From positions 1-64,000 of the forward strand of contig DDEN01000031.1 in assembly GCA_002336115.1 (NCBI GenBank): a stretch of DNA of 64,000 nt, written 5' to 3'. Source of the stretch: Chitinophagaceae bacterium UBA1953 (GTDB taxonomy: Bacteria; Bacteroidota; Bacteroidia; Chitinophagales; Chitinophagaceae). Below, piece after piece: positions 1 to 8,459 of the stretch. Every line of letters starts with the position of its first letter. Positions within the stretch are counted from its first letter, which is position 1. The translations under genes and the position numbers were made by a program. The notes beneath the pieces were generated by a model, which did no database searches, was not told the origin of the DNA, and was given only the letters and a program-made list of their open reading frames with translations.

Positions 1-24
1 GCCAAAAAGTTTCATCACCCCACA
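1..24 (-). ncRNA. Second tRNA-like RNA copy, cut by window edge
   Basis: The minus strand from 24 to 1 reads as the 5' end of another copy: acceptor arm TGTGGGG, then TGATGAAA and a T-run followed by GGC. Over these 24 bases it differs from the neighbouring copy by one substitution in the acceptor arm and one inserted C. The rest lies outside the window. A 20-nt spacer (25-44) separates the two copies, so they form a tandem array transcribed leftward. Confidence 0.55.
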
Positions 25-44
25 AAGTTGAAAGAACTAAGTTG

Positions 45-215
45 CTGTAGAGGGAGGAGTCGAACCTCCACGGAGCAGTTAGCAATAACACAAAGATTAG
101 TGGTCAACCCTGGTCGGCCTTACCAAAAGTAACGTCGGCTCTATGTTATGTTTGTCCTGTGATCTCCACCCCCGAGACGAGAGGGCATGTCTGCCAAAAA
201 TTTCATCACTCCACA
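45..215 (-). ncRNA. tRNA-like RNA with a ~99-nt variable region
   Basis: Read on the minus strand. The 5' acceptor arm TGTGGAG (209-215) pairs along all seven positions (one G-U) with CTCTACA (46-52). A D-arm resembling tRNA-Leu follows (ATG/CAT stem, loop with GG). Next is an anticodon-like arm, CCCTC/GGGGG (181-185 with 169-173), around the seven-base loop TCGTCTC, which lacks the usual U33. The T-arm GGAGG/CCTCC has a perfect TTCGACT loop (53-69) and abuts the acceptor. Between the anticodon and T arms lie about 99 nt (70-168), which contain an 11-bp helix (85-95 with 139-149) and further short stems. Position 45 would be a G discriminator, and no CCA is encoded. The tRNA-like core is seen directly. 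Its role is unknown; it could be a decayed tRNA with an insertion or a dedicated tRNA-like regulatory RNA. Confidence 0.7.
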
Positions 216-222
216 GTATGTT

Positions 223-233
223 GTTCAAAGAAC
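223..233 (-). promoter_or_regulatory. boxA-like element before tRNA-like RNA
   Basis: The minus strand reads GTTCTTTGAAC seven bases before the first RNA. A near copy, GTTCTTTCAAC (27-37), sits in the spacer just before the second RNA. The core resembles the boxA antitermination element of stable-RNA operons. The repetition is seen; the function is inferred. Confidence 0.35.
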
Positions 234-360
234 GATTACAGTGCAATATTAAAACAAATCTTTCAGATGTTGGATGTTTTCAAATGAATATTTCATAATT
301 TTCGATTTTATTTAAAATAATAATGATAATATTGGAAATAATCCAAAAACATGTTTCAAA

Positions 361-828
361 ATGGCAATAAAATTGAATCTTGACAAACTCGACCTTCAGA
401 TTATTTCGGCAATGATGGATGATGCACAGATTTCCTATGCCGATTTGGGAAAAAAGCTTTTTGTATCAGGGGGTACAATTCATGTAAGGATAAAAAAGTT
501 GCAGGAATTGGGGATAGTAAAAGGTACCAGGCTCAATGTTGATATTAAAGTGCTGGGTTACGACATAACGGCATTTATTGGTGTTTACCTTGAAAAAAGT
601 TCGCTGTACGATAATGTGGCAAAGGAACTGCAGAAGATTCCTGAAATAGTTCGTTTAAATTATACAACAGGCAACTATAGTATGTTTATTGAAGTTGTTT
701 GTAAAGATATTAATGAACTGCGCTTTGTGCTGCATGATGCCTTGCAGAAAATTAAGGGCATTGAACGTACAGAAACCTTCATTTCACTTGAAGAAAGTTT
801 TAACCGGAATGTACAGGTGGTACAGTAA
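361..828 (+). CDS. Lrp/AsnC family transcriptional regulator
   Basis: A 155-residue protein of usual Lrp/AsnC length. Residues about 7-60 form the winged helix-turn-helix typical of the family (LDLQIISAMMDDAQISYADL onward, with a VSGGTIHVRIKKL recognition helix). Residues about 70-140 are the RAM ligand-binding and oligomerisation domain. Such proteins form octamer-like dimers and respond to amino acids or related ligands in the cytoplasm. The ATG at 361 follows an AT-rich leader without a Shine-Dalgarno sequence. It has no operon partner: the tRNA-like RNAs lie upstream in the opposite direction, and a GH13 gene follows after about 200 bp. Targets cannot be deduced from sequence. Confidence 0.9.
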   Translation: MAIKLNLDKLDLQIISAMMDDAQISYADLGKKLFVSGGTIHVRIKKLQELGIVKGTRLNVDIKVLGYDITAFIGVYLEKSSLYDNVAKELQKIPEIVRLNYTTGNYSMFIEVVCKDINELRFVLHDALQKIKGIERTETFISLEESFNRNVQVVQ

Positions 829-932
829 ATACCGGGATGCTTTTATTTTTTTCTGCATAAAATCAACATTCAAACCGTAATTGGTTTTAATTTTTTTATT
901 AAGAACTAAGCCTGCTTAGTAATTATTATCCT

Positions 933-942
933 CAAACGTTTG
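933..942. promoter_or_regulatory. CG-centred palindrome, possible LacI-type operator
   Basis: CAAACGTTTG is a perfect 10-bp palindrome with a central CG, the usual core of LacI/CcpA-family operators. It lies about 85 bp before the GH13 glucosidase start, and a LacI-family gene occurs at 8460. The palindrome is short and could be chance. The regulatory link is inferred. Confidence 0.3.
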
Positions 943-1025
943 CAGATTGTTTTCCTTTTTTTCATTGAATAACTATTGCATAATAGTCATTAACTTTCCG
1001 CAACATTCATTAAAAAAGTCTTGCC

Positions 1026-2795
1026 ATGCTTAAAACATTTTATGCTGGTTTAATATTTCTTATTATGATCGTTTCATGTAATAATCAGCCGCAAAGTTCA
1101 GCCGATGCGTTTAAGGATGTTCCAAACCGTAAATGGTGGAAAGAGGCTGTAGTTTATCAATTATATCCCCGCAGTTTTAAAGATAGTAATGGTGATGGTA
1201 TTGGTGATTTGAAAGGAATTATCAGTCAGCTTGATTATATTAAAAAGCTTGGTGTTGATGTTGTGTGGCTTAACCCTGTTTTCGCTTCGCCCAACGATGA
1301 CATGGGGTACGACATCAGCGATTACCGCAACATCATGAAGGAAATGGGAACCATGGAAGATTTTGATGCTTTGCTGAAAGGCATGCACGAACGTGGTTTA
1401 AAATTAGTAATGGATCTGGTAGTGAACCACTCCAGCGACGAACATGAATGGTTTAAACAAAGCCGCAGCAGCAGAACAAATCCTTATCGTGATTACTACC
1501 ATTGGTGGCCGGCGGAAAAAGGAAAGCCTGCACATCGCTGGAGTTTCTTTGATGAAAATGCCGATGCGTGGCGTTATGACAGTGTAACCAATAGTTATTA
1601 TCTGCATTATTTCAGCCGAAAACAGCCCGATCTCAACTGGGAAAATCCTAAAGTACGTAAGGAAATTTTCGATATGATGAAGTTCTGGTTTGATAAAGGA
1701 ATTGATGGTTTCCGTATGGATGTGATTCCCTTTATTTCAAAAGACACAACCTTCCCTGAATTGCCAAAAGAATATAACGGCGACTATGTTGCGTACTATG
1801 CAAAAGGCCCGCACCTGCACGATTACCTGCAGGAAATGAACCGTGAGGTGTTAAGTAAATATGATATTATGACTGTAGGAGAAGGCGCAGGCGTTAATAT
1901 AAAAGATGCGATGAGTTTAGTAGATGAAGACCGGCATGAGTTGCAGACTTTTTATCATTTTGATCATACAGGTTGGGGAAGAAGAAAAGATAATGGCAAG
2001 TATCCCGATCCCAACAACAGAAAGTTGCCCGACCTGAAAGAAGTATTCACCAAATGGGACAGTGTATTTGCAGAAAAAGGTTGGGGAACTGTTTACTTTA
2101 CAACACATGACCAGGGGCGTATGGTCAGCCGTTTTGGCAATGATAGTGTTTACCGCAATGAGTCGTCAAAAATGCTTTATACCTTTTTGCTGAGCATGCG
2201 GGCCACACCATATATTTACCAGGGCGATGAAATTGGTATGACCAACATCCGTTTCAATAATATTGAAGATTACAGAGATCTTGAAACAATTAATTATTAC
2301 AATTTTCTCAAACGTAATGGTGGCGATTTACAGGAATTCTTAAACGGGCAGAAAGAAGTTGCAAGAGATAACAGCCGTACACCGGTACAATGGAATGCAA
2401 CTGCAAATGCAGGATTTACAACTGGCACACCATGGCTCAAGGTAAACCCGAACTATACAACAATAAACGCTGAAGCTGCTGATAAAGATGAAAACAGCAT
2501 TCTGAATTATGTAAGAAAAATGATTGCAACACGAAAAAGCAATCCTGTGCTGGTATATGGTAAATACACTTTGCTTGATGCAGCCAACCCGGAAGTATAT
2601 GCTTATACAAGGGAACTGAATGGCGAAAAAGTATTGGTTTTACTGAGCTTTAGCGATAAAGGAGGAAAATTTGCATTACCGGCAGGCATGAAACCCGGTG
2701 AAGAATTGATTGGAAATTACAAGGAAAAAGTTGCAGTGGCAAATGGATTGATTGAATTAAAACCCTGGCAGGCTGCGATTATTAAGCTAAATTAA
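1026..2795 (+). CDS. GH13 alpha-glucosidase/alpha-amylase lipoprotein
   Basis: A 589-residue glycoside hydrolase family 13 protein, probably an oligo-1,6-glucosidase or alpha-glucosidase type acting on short alpha-glucans. A lipoprotein signal peptide ends at IVSC (Cys about 18), which places it on the periplasmic or outer-membrane side. Family regions are visible in order: DLVVNH (about 130), GFRMDV with the nucleophile Asp (about 229), VGEGAG with the acid/base Glu (about 286) and THDQ (about 360). The last normally reads NHDQ. A C-terminal beta-domain follows (about 500-589). No SusC/SusD pair is adjacent, so it is not in a classical polysaccharide utilisation locus. Exact substrate is uncertain. 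Confidence 0.9.
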   Translation: MLKTFYAGLIFLIMIVSCNNQPQSSADAFKDVPNRKWWKEAVVYQLYPRSFKDSNGDGIGDLKGIISQLDYIKKLGVDVVWLNPVFASPNDDMGYDISDYRNIMKEMGTMEDFDALLKGMHERGLKLVMDLVVNHSSDEHEWFKQSRSSRTNPYRDYYHWWPAEKGKPAHRWSFFDENADAWRYDSVTNSYYLHYFSRKQPDLNWENPKVRKEIFDMMKFWFDKGIDGFRMDVIPFISKDTTFPELPKEYNGDYVAYYAKGPHLHDYLQEMNREVLSKYDIMTVGEGAGVNIKDAMSLVDEDRHELQTFYHFDHTGWGRRKDNGKYPDPNNRKLPDLKEVFTKWDSVFAEKGWGTVYFTTHDQGRMVSRFGNDSVYRNESSKMLYTFLLSMRATPYIYQGDEIGMTNIRFNNIEDYRDLETINYYNFLKRNGGDLQEFLNGQKEVARDNSRTPVQWNATANAGFTTGTPWLKVNPNYTTINAEAADKDENSILNYVRKMIATRKSNPVLVYGKYTLLDAANPEVYAYTRELNGEKVLVLLSFSDKGGKFALPAGMKPGEELIGNYKEKVAVANGLIELKPWQAAIIKLN

Positions 2796-2972
2796 GGACA
2801 GACTCATATTTATTTCATTAACCGCTTTTTGTCCGGAGGTTCTCCCGTGCAGATTTTTACATGACTTTAAACCGAATGCACAGGTGGTAGATGCTGTTTC
2901 TTCAGTTTCTGGTAACAGGAAGAATGATTTTGCCTGAGGTTGTAATATTCATTATCTTCCAATCCTAATTGA

Positions 2973-3545
2973 TTGCTGTTTTTGAGAAAACTTGCTGCTA
3001 TATTATTTCTTGGCATATTTCTGTTTAATACATACGGATACAGAATTTTGATGCACTACATTGAGCAAAAGCAACGTTTTGCAATTGAACAAAGGCTTGA
3101 TAATAATGAGTACGATGAAAATACTTTGTTTGAAATTAAAGTGCCCTTATCAATCCCTTATTTAAACGATTGGGCAACTTTTGAACGGGTGGACGGAGAA
3201 ATGGAGTACAATGGCAGGCATTTTAAATACGTAAAACGTAAAATTGAAAACGGGTATATTATTCTGAAATGTATCCCCGACGAATCAAAGGCCATGCTTG
3301 TAAGCGCACGAAATACTTTCTTTAAACTTGTGAACGACTTGCAGACACCGGCAAAAAAAACAGGCAACAACAATCATTCAGTTAAGTCATTCAGCTTTGA
3401 ATATTACCAGAATTCAGTTTGCTGGAGTTTTACAAACTTTTCTTTCATTGAGTTATTTAATAATCATTATCACACAGGCGAAGTACTTGCGGCAATGATC
3501 TGTTTACCCGAGAAACCACCTGAAGCTGCAGTTTTCAGTGTATAA
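2973..3545 (+). CDS. Hypothetical secreted/membrane protein (190 aa)
   Basis: Not recognised as a characterised family. The N-terminus has a hydrophobic segment (about residues 5-22) that reads as a signal anchor, followed by a soluble, probably periplasmic domain. No ATG precedes this segment; the start must be a TTG at 2973 or 2982, otherwise the signal sequence is lost. It heads a same-strand cluster with a haloperoxidase-like phosphatase, a beta-barrel and a FecA-like TonB receptor, so an envelope role linked to that receptor is likely but inferred. Confidence 0.6.
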   Translation: MLFLRKLAAILFLGIFLFNTYGYRILMHYIEQKQRFAIEQRLDNNEYDENTLFEIKVPLSIPYLNDWATFERVDGEMEYNGRHFKYVKRKIENGYIILKCIPDESKAMLVSARNTFFKLVNDLQTPAKKTGNNNHSVKSFSFEYYQNSVCWSFTNFSFIELFNNHYHTGEVLAAMICLPEKPPEAAVFSV

Positions 3546-3610
3546 GGTAAACAGGAGAATACTGGTGAATTCATCAGTATGTATTTTAAATTTTTTTGAT
3601 TACATTTTTA

Positions 3611-4936
3611 ATGAAAAACTTATTAATCATTGCAGGAATGACAATGTTCATATTTGCCTGCAAACCCAAAGGCGATTTTAAAGCCTATACAAATGATCCG
3701 ATTTTATTTAGTAAAACGGTTAAGAAACTAAATAATATTGTTTTAGAAAACAACTTTCCTCCAATGATTGCTGCACGCAACTATGTGTATGCAAACATTG
3801 CAGCGTATGAATGTGTTGTGGCTGGCGATCCTCAGCACTATTCATCGCTCAGCGGACAAATTAAACACATGCCTGCTATGCCACAACCGGCAGCGGGTAA
3901 GCAAATTGATTTTTCATTAGCTGCTATGCTTGCCCTTACAAAGGTGGGTAATGCTGTTACGTTTCCTGAAGGAAGTTTGATGAGTTATTATGAGCAGTTG
4001 AAAAAAGGAGCAGACTCTGCAGGCATTCCTTCTGATGTATTGGAAAATACGATCACTTTCTCAGACAGTATTGCTGCTGCTGTTTTAAAATGGAGTAAGG
4101 GAGATCATTATGCTGCCACAAGAGGCGCAGAAAAATACACCGTAACCCAAGAGGAAGGGAGATGGGTACCCACCCCGCCAATGTATCTTACTGCAATAGA
4201 ACCTCATTGGGGAGAAATAAGGCCAATGGTATTAGATAGCTCTTCTCAGTTCGATATTCCTCGTCCGCCAAAATTTGATATTAAAAATAAAAACAGTGTT
4301 TATTATAAAGCAATGATGGAAGTGAAAAACACGGGCGACAGTTTAACAGATGAGCAAAAGCACATTGCTGATTTCTGGGACGATAATCCATTTGCAATGC
4401 ATGTAAACGGGCATGTGATGATGGCTACTAAAAAATTCTCACCTCCGGGCCACTGGCTTAATATTGTAGGTATTGCGGCAAAAACAGCCAAGGCCGATTT
4501 TAATACAACCGTCAGCGCTTACACGTTAACTTCTATTGCATTTTTCGATGCTTTCATCAGAGGCTGGCAGGAGAAATTCAAAAGCAATTTTATTCGCCCC
4601 GAAACTGCAATTAATAAATATGTTGATCAGGAATGGCGGCCATATATTCAAACACCGTCATTTCCTTCTTATGTAGCAGGCCATGCAACAAATTCAAATG
4701 CAGCAGCCGAAGCAATGACATCCATATTTGGCGATAAACTCTCTTTTACCGATACCTCATTACTGGAGTTCGGAATTAAAAACAGAGAGATTAAGTCATT
4801 CAGAGATGCTGCTGCTGAAGCAACAATATCAAGATTGTACGGCGGAATTCATTATCGTTTTGATGGTGATGAAGGTGCCAAAGTTGGAAAGAAAGTAGGC
4901 GATCTTGTTGTTGAGCGTATAAAGCTGAAGAAATAA
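3611..4936 (+). CDS. Vanadium-haloperoxidase-like PAP2 lipoprotein
   Basis: A member of the PAP2 / vanadium-dependent haloperoxidase superfamily (about 441 residues). The vanadate/phosphate-binding signature is present: K-x(6)-RP (KFKSNFIRP, about 322), a PSxxSYxxGH block (PSFPSYVAGH, about 350) and SR-x(5)-H-x(3)-D (SRLYGGIHYRFDGD, about 407). The signal peptide ends in FIFAC, so it is probably a lipoprotein. The ATG at 3611 is preferred over an in-frame TTG at 3596. Whether it is a phosphatase or a peroxidase cannot be read from sequence. It lies in the cluster with the barrel and TonB receptor. Confidence 0.8.
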   Translation: MKNLLIIAGMTMFIFACKPKGDFKAYTNDPILFSKTVKKLNNIVLENNFPPMIAARNYVYANIAAYECVVAGDPQHYSSLSGQIKHMPAMPQPAAGKQIDFSLAAMLALTKVGNAVTFPEGSLMSYYEQLKKGADSAGIPSDVLENTITFSDSIAAAVLKWSKGDHYAATRGAEKYTVTQEEGRWVPTPPMYLTAIEPHWGEIRPMVLDSSSQFDIPRPPKFDIKNKNSVYYKAMMEVKNTGDSLTDEQKHIADFWDDNPFAMHVNGHVMMATKKFSPPGHWLNIVGIAAKTAKADFNTTVSAYTLTSIAFFDAFIRGWQEKFKSNFIRPETAINKYVDQEWRPYIQTPSFPSYVAGHATNSNAAAEAMTSIFGDKLSFTDTSLLEFGIKNREIKSFRDAAAEATISRLYGGIHYRFDGDEGAKVGKKVGDLVVERIKLKK

Positions 4937-5042
4937 CCCCTGCATTACTAAAATATTTTGCACAGGTAAAATAACCTGTGCTGCTGCTGTATTCTTATAA
5001 ATGAAGAATACAGCAGTCCTAAACAATAACAACTGAAATTTT

Positions 5043-6143
5043 ATGAAACTATTATTTGCTTTCGCAGCTATGCTGCTCCTTTCTATATATCATGGTGAAA
5101 CAGTTTATGCTCAGGGATGTGTTGCAGTACGCAGCAATGGGGCTGTTTGCACAAGAGCACATGCTGACACAGCTTCATCGGGATGGCAATTAACAATGGG
5201 ATACCGTTATTTTCATTCCTTTCGCCATTTTGTTGGAAAAGAAGAACAGAAACAGCGTGTACAGAACGGAACAGATGTAAGAAATTATCAGCATTCGCTT
5301 GATATTACGCTGGCGAAAAAATTAAACAATCATTGGTCGCTTGCATTGAATGTTCCTTTAATAGCAAACAGGCGTTCTTCAATGTATGAACATTATGGAA
5401 ATACGAGTACCAGCCCCAATGCCCGGCACTCAACACATTCGTTTGGGATGGGTGATATACGGTTGAGCGCTTACAGGTGGCTGCTGAATCCTTTAACTTC
5501 AGAAAAGGGAAATATTCAGGTTGGTGCAGGAATAAAACTGCCAACCGGAGATTATAATTACCAGGATTTCTTTTATAAAAATGATACCACAAAAATACTC
5601 GGCCCGGTAGATCAGTCAATTCAGCTTGGCGATGGTGGTACAGGTTTCTCTTTTGAGGTAAACGGTTATTATGTGTTTTCAAAAGTAATTAGTGTTTACG
5701 GTAATTTTTATTACCTGATAAATCCGAGAGAACAAAACGGTACATCAACGGCAAGAGGATCTGCGCCAACAACAGCAAACATTGCCAACGGCAGCAGTGT
5801 AATGAGTGTGCCGGACCAGTATATGTTAAGAGGAGGCGCCAACCTGATGTTTGGAAATTTTTCTGCATCTGCAGGTGTACGCTTTGAATGTGTTCCTGTA
5901 TATGATTTAGCAGGTGGAAGCAATGGTTTCAGAAGACCCGGAAGAATACTTGGTATTGATCCCGGTGTAGCTTACCAGTTTAAGAAAGTAAATCTTTTTG
6001 CAACAGTTCCTGTGTGGGTGGTGCGTAACCGCACACAAAGTGTTCCCGATAAAATACGAACAACACTTACCGGTGTGTACACGCAGGGCGATGCTGCATT
6101 TTCCGATTACACAATTAATATCGGGTGCAGTATTAAATTTTAA
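5043..6143 (+). CDS. Outer-membrane beta-barrel, transporter-like
   Basis: A 366-residue secreted protein with a cleavable signal peptide (to VYAQG). The mature N-terminus carries a two-cysteine motif, CVAVRSNGAVC. The rest shows alternating hydrophobic/polar strands and ends in an aromatic residue (SIKF), typical of outer-membrane barrels. It resembles the general MetA-pathway/transporter barrel families found in Bacteroidota. The gene lies between the haloperoxidase-like gene and the TonB receptor, only 7 bp before the latter, so co-transcription is likely. The transported substrate is unknown. Confidence 0.7.
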   Translation: MKLLFAFAAMLLLSIYHGETVYAQGCVAVRSNGAVCTRAHADTASSGWQLTMGYRYFHSFRHFVGKEEQKQRVQNGTDVRNYQHSLDITLAKKLNNHWSLALNVPLIANRRSSMYEHYGNTSTSPNARHSTHSFGMGDIRLSAYRWLLNPLTSEKGNIQVGAGIKLPTGDYNYQDFFYKNDTTKILGPVDQSIQLGDGGTGFSFEVNGYYVFSKVISVYGNFYYLINPREQNGTSTARGSAPTTANIANGSSVMSVPDQYMLRGGANLMFGNFSASAGVRFECVPVYDLAGGSNGFRRPGRILGIDPGVAYQFKKVNLFATVPVWVVRNRTQSVPDKIRTTLTGVYTQGDAAFSDYTINIGCSIKF

Positions 6144-6150
6144 ATGAACT

Positions 6151-8352
6151 ATGTTTAAGAAATTCAGGTTCTTGTGTTTGCTGATTGTAATTAGTAGTTC
6201 GGCAGTACAGGCCCAGATAAAAGAAGAATACGACAGTACAAAAAAAGTAGTAAGTCTGGATAGTATTCTGGTTGTTTCTTATTTCAAATTCAATCGTGTT
6301 AAACAATTACCGGCCGAACAGGGAACTTTTCTTTTTGCCGGTAAAAAAACAGAAGTAATACAACTTGCACAGTTGCCTGCCGATATAGCAAACAAAGCGG
6401 GCAGGCAACTGTTTGCAAAAATTCCCGGTGTGTTTGTGTATGATATGGATGGAAGTGGCAACCAGTTAAATATTGCTGCAAGAGGCCTGGACCCTCATCG
6501 TGGCTGGGATTTTAATTTGCGGAAGGATGGCATTATTACAAACTCGGACATGTATGGATATCCGGCAAGCCATTACAGCATGCCTCTTGAAAGTATTGAG
6601 CGCATTGAACTTGTAAGAGGCACAGGTGCGTTGCAATATGGCGCACAGTTTGGTGGCATGCTGAACTATGTAACAAAGCAGGGCGATACATCCCGGCCAT
6701 TTTCTTTTGAAACAATTAATTCAGTTGGTTCCTACAATTTAATCAGCAGTTTTAATGCTGTTGGTGGCAGTAAAGGAAAACTTAGCTACTATGCCTACTA
6801 TCAGCAAAAATCAAAAGATGGTTTCAGGGAGAATGAACATACCAATTCGCAGGCTCAGTTTATTGGCATAACTTATCAGCCATCTGATCATTTTTCTGTT
6901 CATGTTGAATGGGCAAGGTCAAAATATATTTATCGTTTGCCCGGTGCATTAACCGATAGTATGTTTTATGCCAATCCCACACAGGCAACACGTTCAAGAA
7001 ATTATTACAGCCCGGATATTCATATTCCTTCAATCAATCTCAACTGGCAGTTAAGCAGTTCAACAAAACTTCAGTTTATTTCTTCGGCAGTATTGGGTAA
7101 TCGAAGCAGTGTAATGTTTGATAAACCAACTAATATAAAAGATACAATTAATCTTTCCACTCTTTTTTATAATAACCGGCAGGTTGATATCGACAATTAC
7201 CATAGTTATTCATCGGAATTACGATTGCTTCAGCATTACAGATTCGGTCGGCAAAAAAGTGTTTTATCTGCAGGTGTGCAATATATGAATAACGATTTGC
7301 ATCGAAGGCAATTGGCAAAAGGAACAACCGGAAGTGATTACGATCTTACGTTGATTGATCCGGCCTGGGGAAGAGATCTTCATTTCAAAACAAAAAATAT
7401 TGCAGTTTATGCTGAGAATAAATTTCAAATTTTGAAAAATTTTTCAGTAAATGCGGGAATAAGAGTTGAGAGTGGTCAGACAGATTTATCAGGTAAAATC
7501 ATTTATTATCCCGAGAATGAAATACCTGTTACAATCAAACACCAGTTTTCGCTTTTTGGTTTTGGCTTTTTATATAAGCCTTCTGCTGCAACTGAAATAT
7601 ACGGTGGCTATACTCAGGCATATCATCCAATGTTGTTTAAAGATCTTATTCCATCCTCCACTTACGAACTGGTTGATCCCAATATTAAAGACGCAAGAGG
7701 CTATAACAGCGAAATTGGTTTCAGGGGAAACTGGAAATTTCTGCGTTGGGATTTGACACTGTTTGCATTGAGAATGAATAACCGGTTCGGCACCATTTCA
7801 CAAACAAATGAAACGGGTGTGTTTTATACTTACCGAACCAACATTGGAAACTCGATCACAAAGGGAGTTGAATTGTTTGTACAGGCTGATTGGCTGTTAA
7901 ATCAGAAATCAGGAATTTCCGTATTCACTTCCACCGCTTTTATGGATGCAGAATATGTGGCAGGAAAAGTAAAGTCGGGTAATAATAATATTGATATACG
8001 GAATAATAAAGTTGAAGCGGTTCCTGATTGTATTACACGAAATGGACTTGTTTATAAATACAGAAAGTTTTCGGTTTCTTTTTTGTATAGTTATACAACC
8101 AAATCTTTTGCTGATGCGCTGAATACTGTTCAGCCTGTTAAATCAACCGGCGCAGTTGGTTTGGTACCGGCTTATGGTTTGCTTGATATGAATTTGTCGT
8201 TACGCATTTCGGGCATTGCAGAAATAAGAGTATCTGTAAACAACCTTGCCAACAAAATGTACTTTACAAAGCGACCTTCTTTTTACCCGGGTCCGGGAAT
8301 ATGGCCATCGGATGGTAGAAATACCTGTGCAACTGTAATTGTTAAGTTGTAA
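6151..8352 (+). CDS. TonB-dependent receptor, FecA-like
   Basis: A 733-residue outer-membrane receptor. After a signal peptide (to VQAQ) comes a plug domain (about 75-175) with the conserved RGLDPHRGWDFNLRKDG and SIERIELVRGTGALQYGA stretches, which most resemble FecA-type ferric-citrate receptors. A 22-strand barrel occupies the remainder. No N-terminal carboxypeptidase-like (SusC) or sigma-signalling extension is seen. It is the last gene of the 2973-8352 cluster. TonB-driven import of an iron or other metal chelate is the family expectation; the actual ligand is not determined. The haloperoxidase-like partner makes oxyanion or metal handling worth considering. Confidence 0.85.
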   Translation: MFKKFRFLCLLIVISSSAVQAQIKEEYDSTKKVVSLDSILVVSYFKFNRVKQLPAEQGTFLFAGKKTEVIQLAQLPADIANKAGRQLFAKIPGVFVYDMDGSGNQLNIAARGLDPHRGWDFNLRKDGIITNSDMYGYPASHYSMPLESIERIELVRGTGALQYGAQFGGMLNYVTKQGDTSRPFSFETINSVGSYNLISSFNAVGGSKGKLSYYAYYQQKSKDGFRENEHTNSQAQFIGITYQPSDHFSVHVEWARSKYIYRLPGALTDSMFYANPTQATRSRNYYSPDIHIPSINLNWQLSSSTKLQFISSAVLGNRSSVMFDKPTNIKDTINLSTLFYNNRQVDIDNYHSYSSELRLLQHYRFGRQKSVLSAGVQYMNNDLHRRQLAKGTTGSDYDLTLIDPAWGRDLHFKTKNIAVYAENKFQILKNFSVNAGIRVESGQTDLSGKIIYYPENEIPVTIKHQFSLFGFGFLYKPSAATEIYGGYTQAYHPMLFKDLIPSSTYELVDPNIKDARGYNSEIGFRGNWKFLRWDLTLFALRMNNRFGTISQTNETGVFYTYRTNIGNSITKGVELFVQADWLLNQKSGISVFTSTAFMDAEYVAGKVKSGNNNIDIRNNKVEAVPDCITRNGLVYKYRKFSVSFLYSYTTKSFADALNTVQPVKSTGAVGLVPAYGLLDMNLSLRISGIAEIRVSVNNLANKMYFTKRPSFYPGPGIWPSDGRNTCATVIVKL

Positions 8353-8459
8353 AACATATCTGATCATTCCGGGTTTGATCCTTTTTTATTTCAGAAGCGG
8401 ATAAAGAACAATTATCTTTAATCGTTTTTAAGAAGTAAACTGTTGTTTAAACTGAAGGT

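Noticed and set aside
1..215. Ordinary tRNA-Leu or tmRNA
   Set aside because: About 99 nt separate the anticodon and T arms, U33 is missing, and no tag-peptide frame or tmRNA layout was seen.
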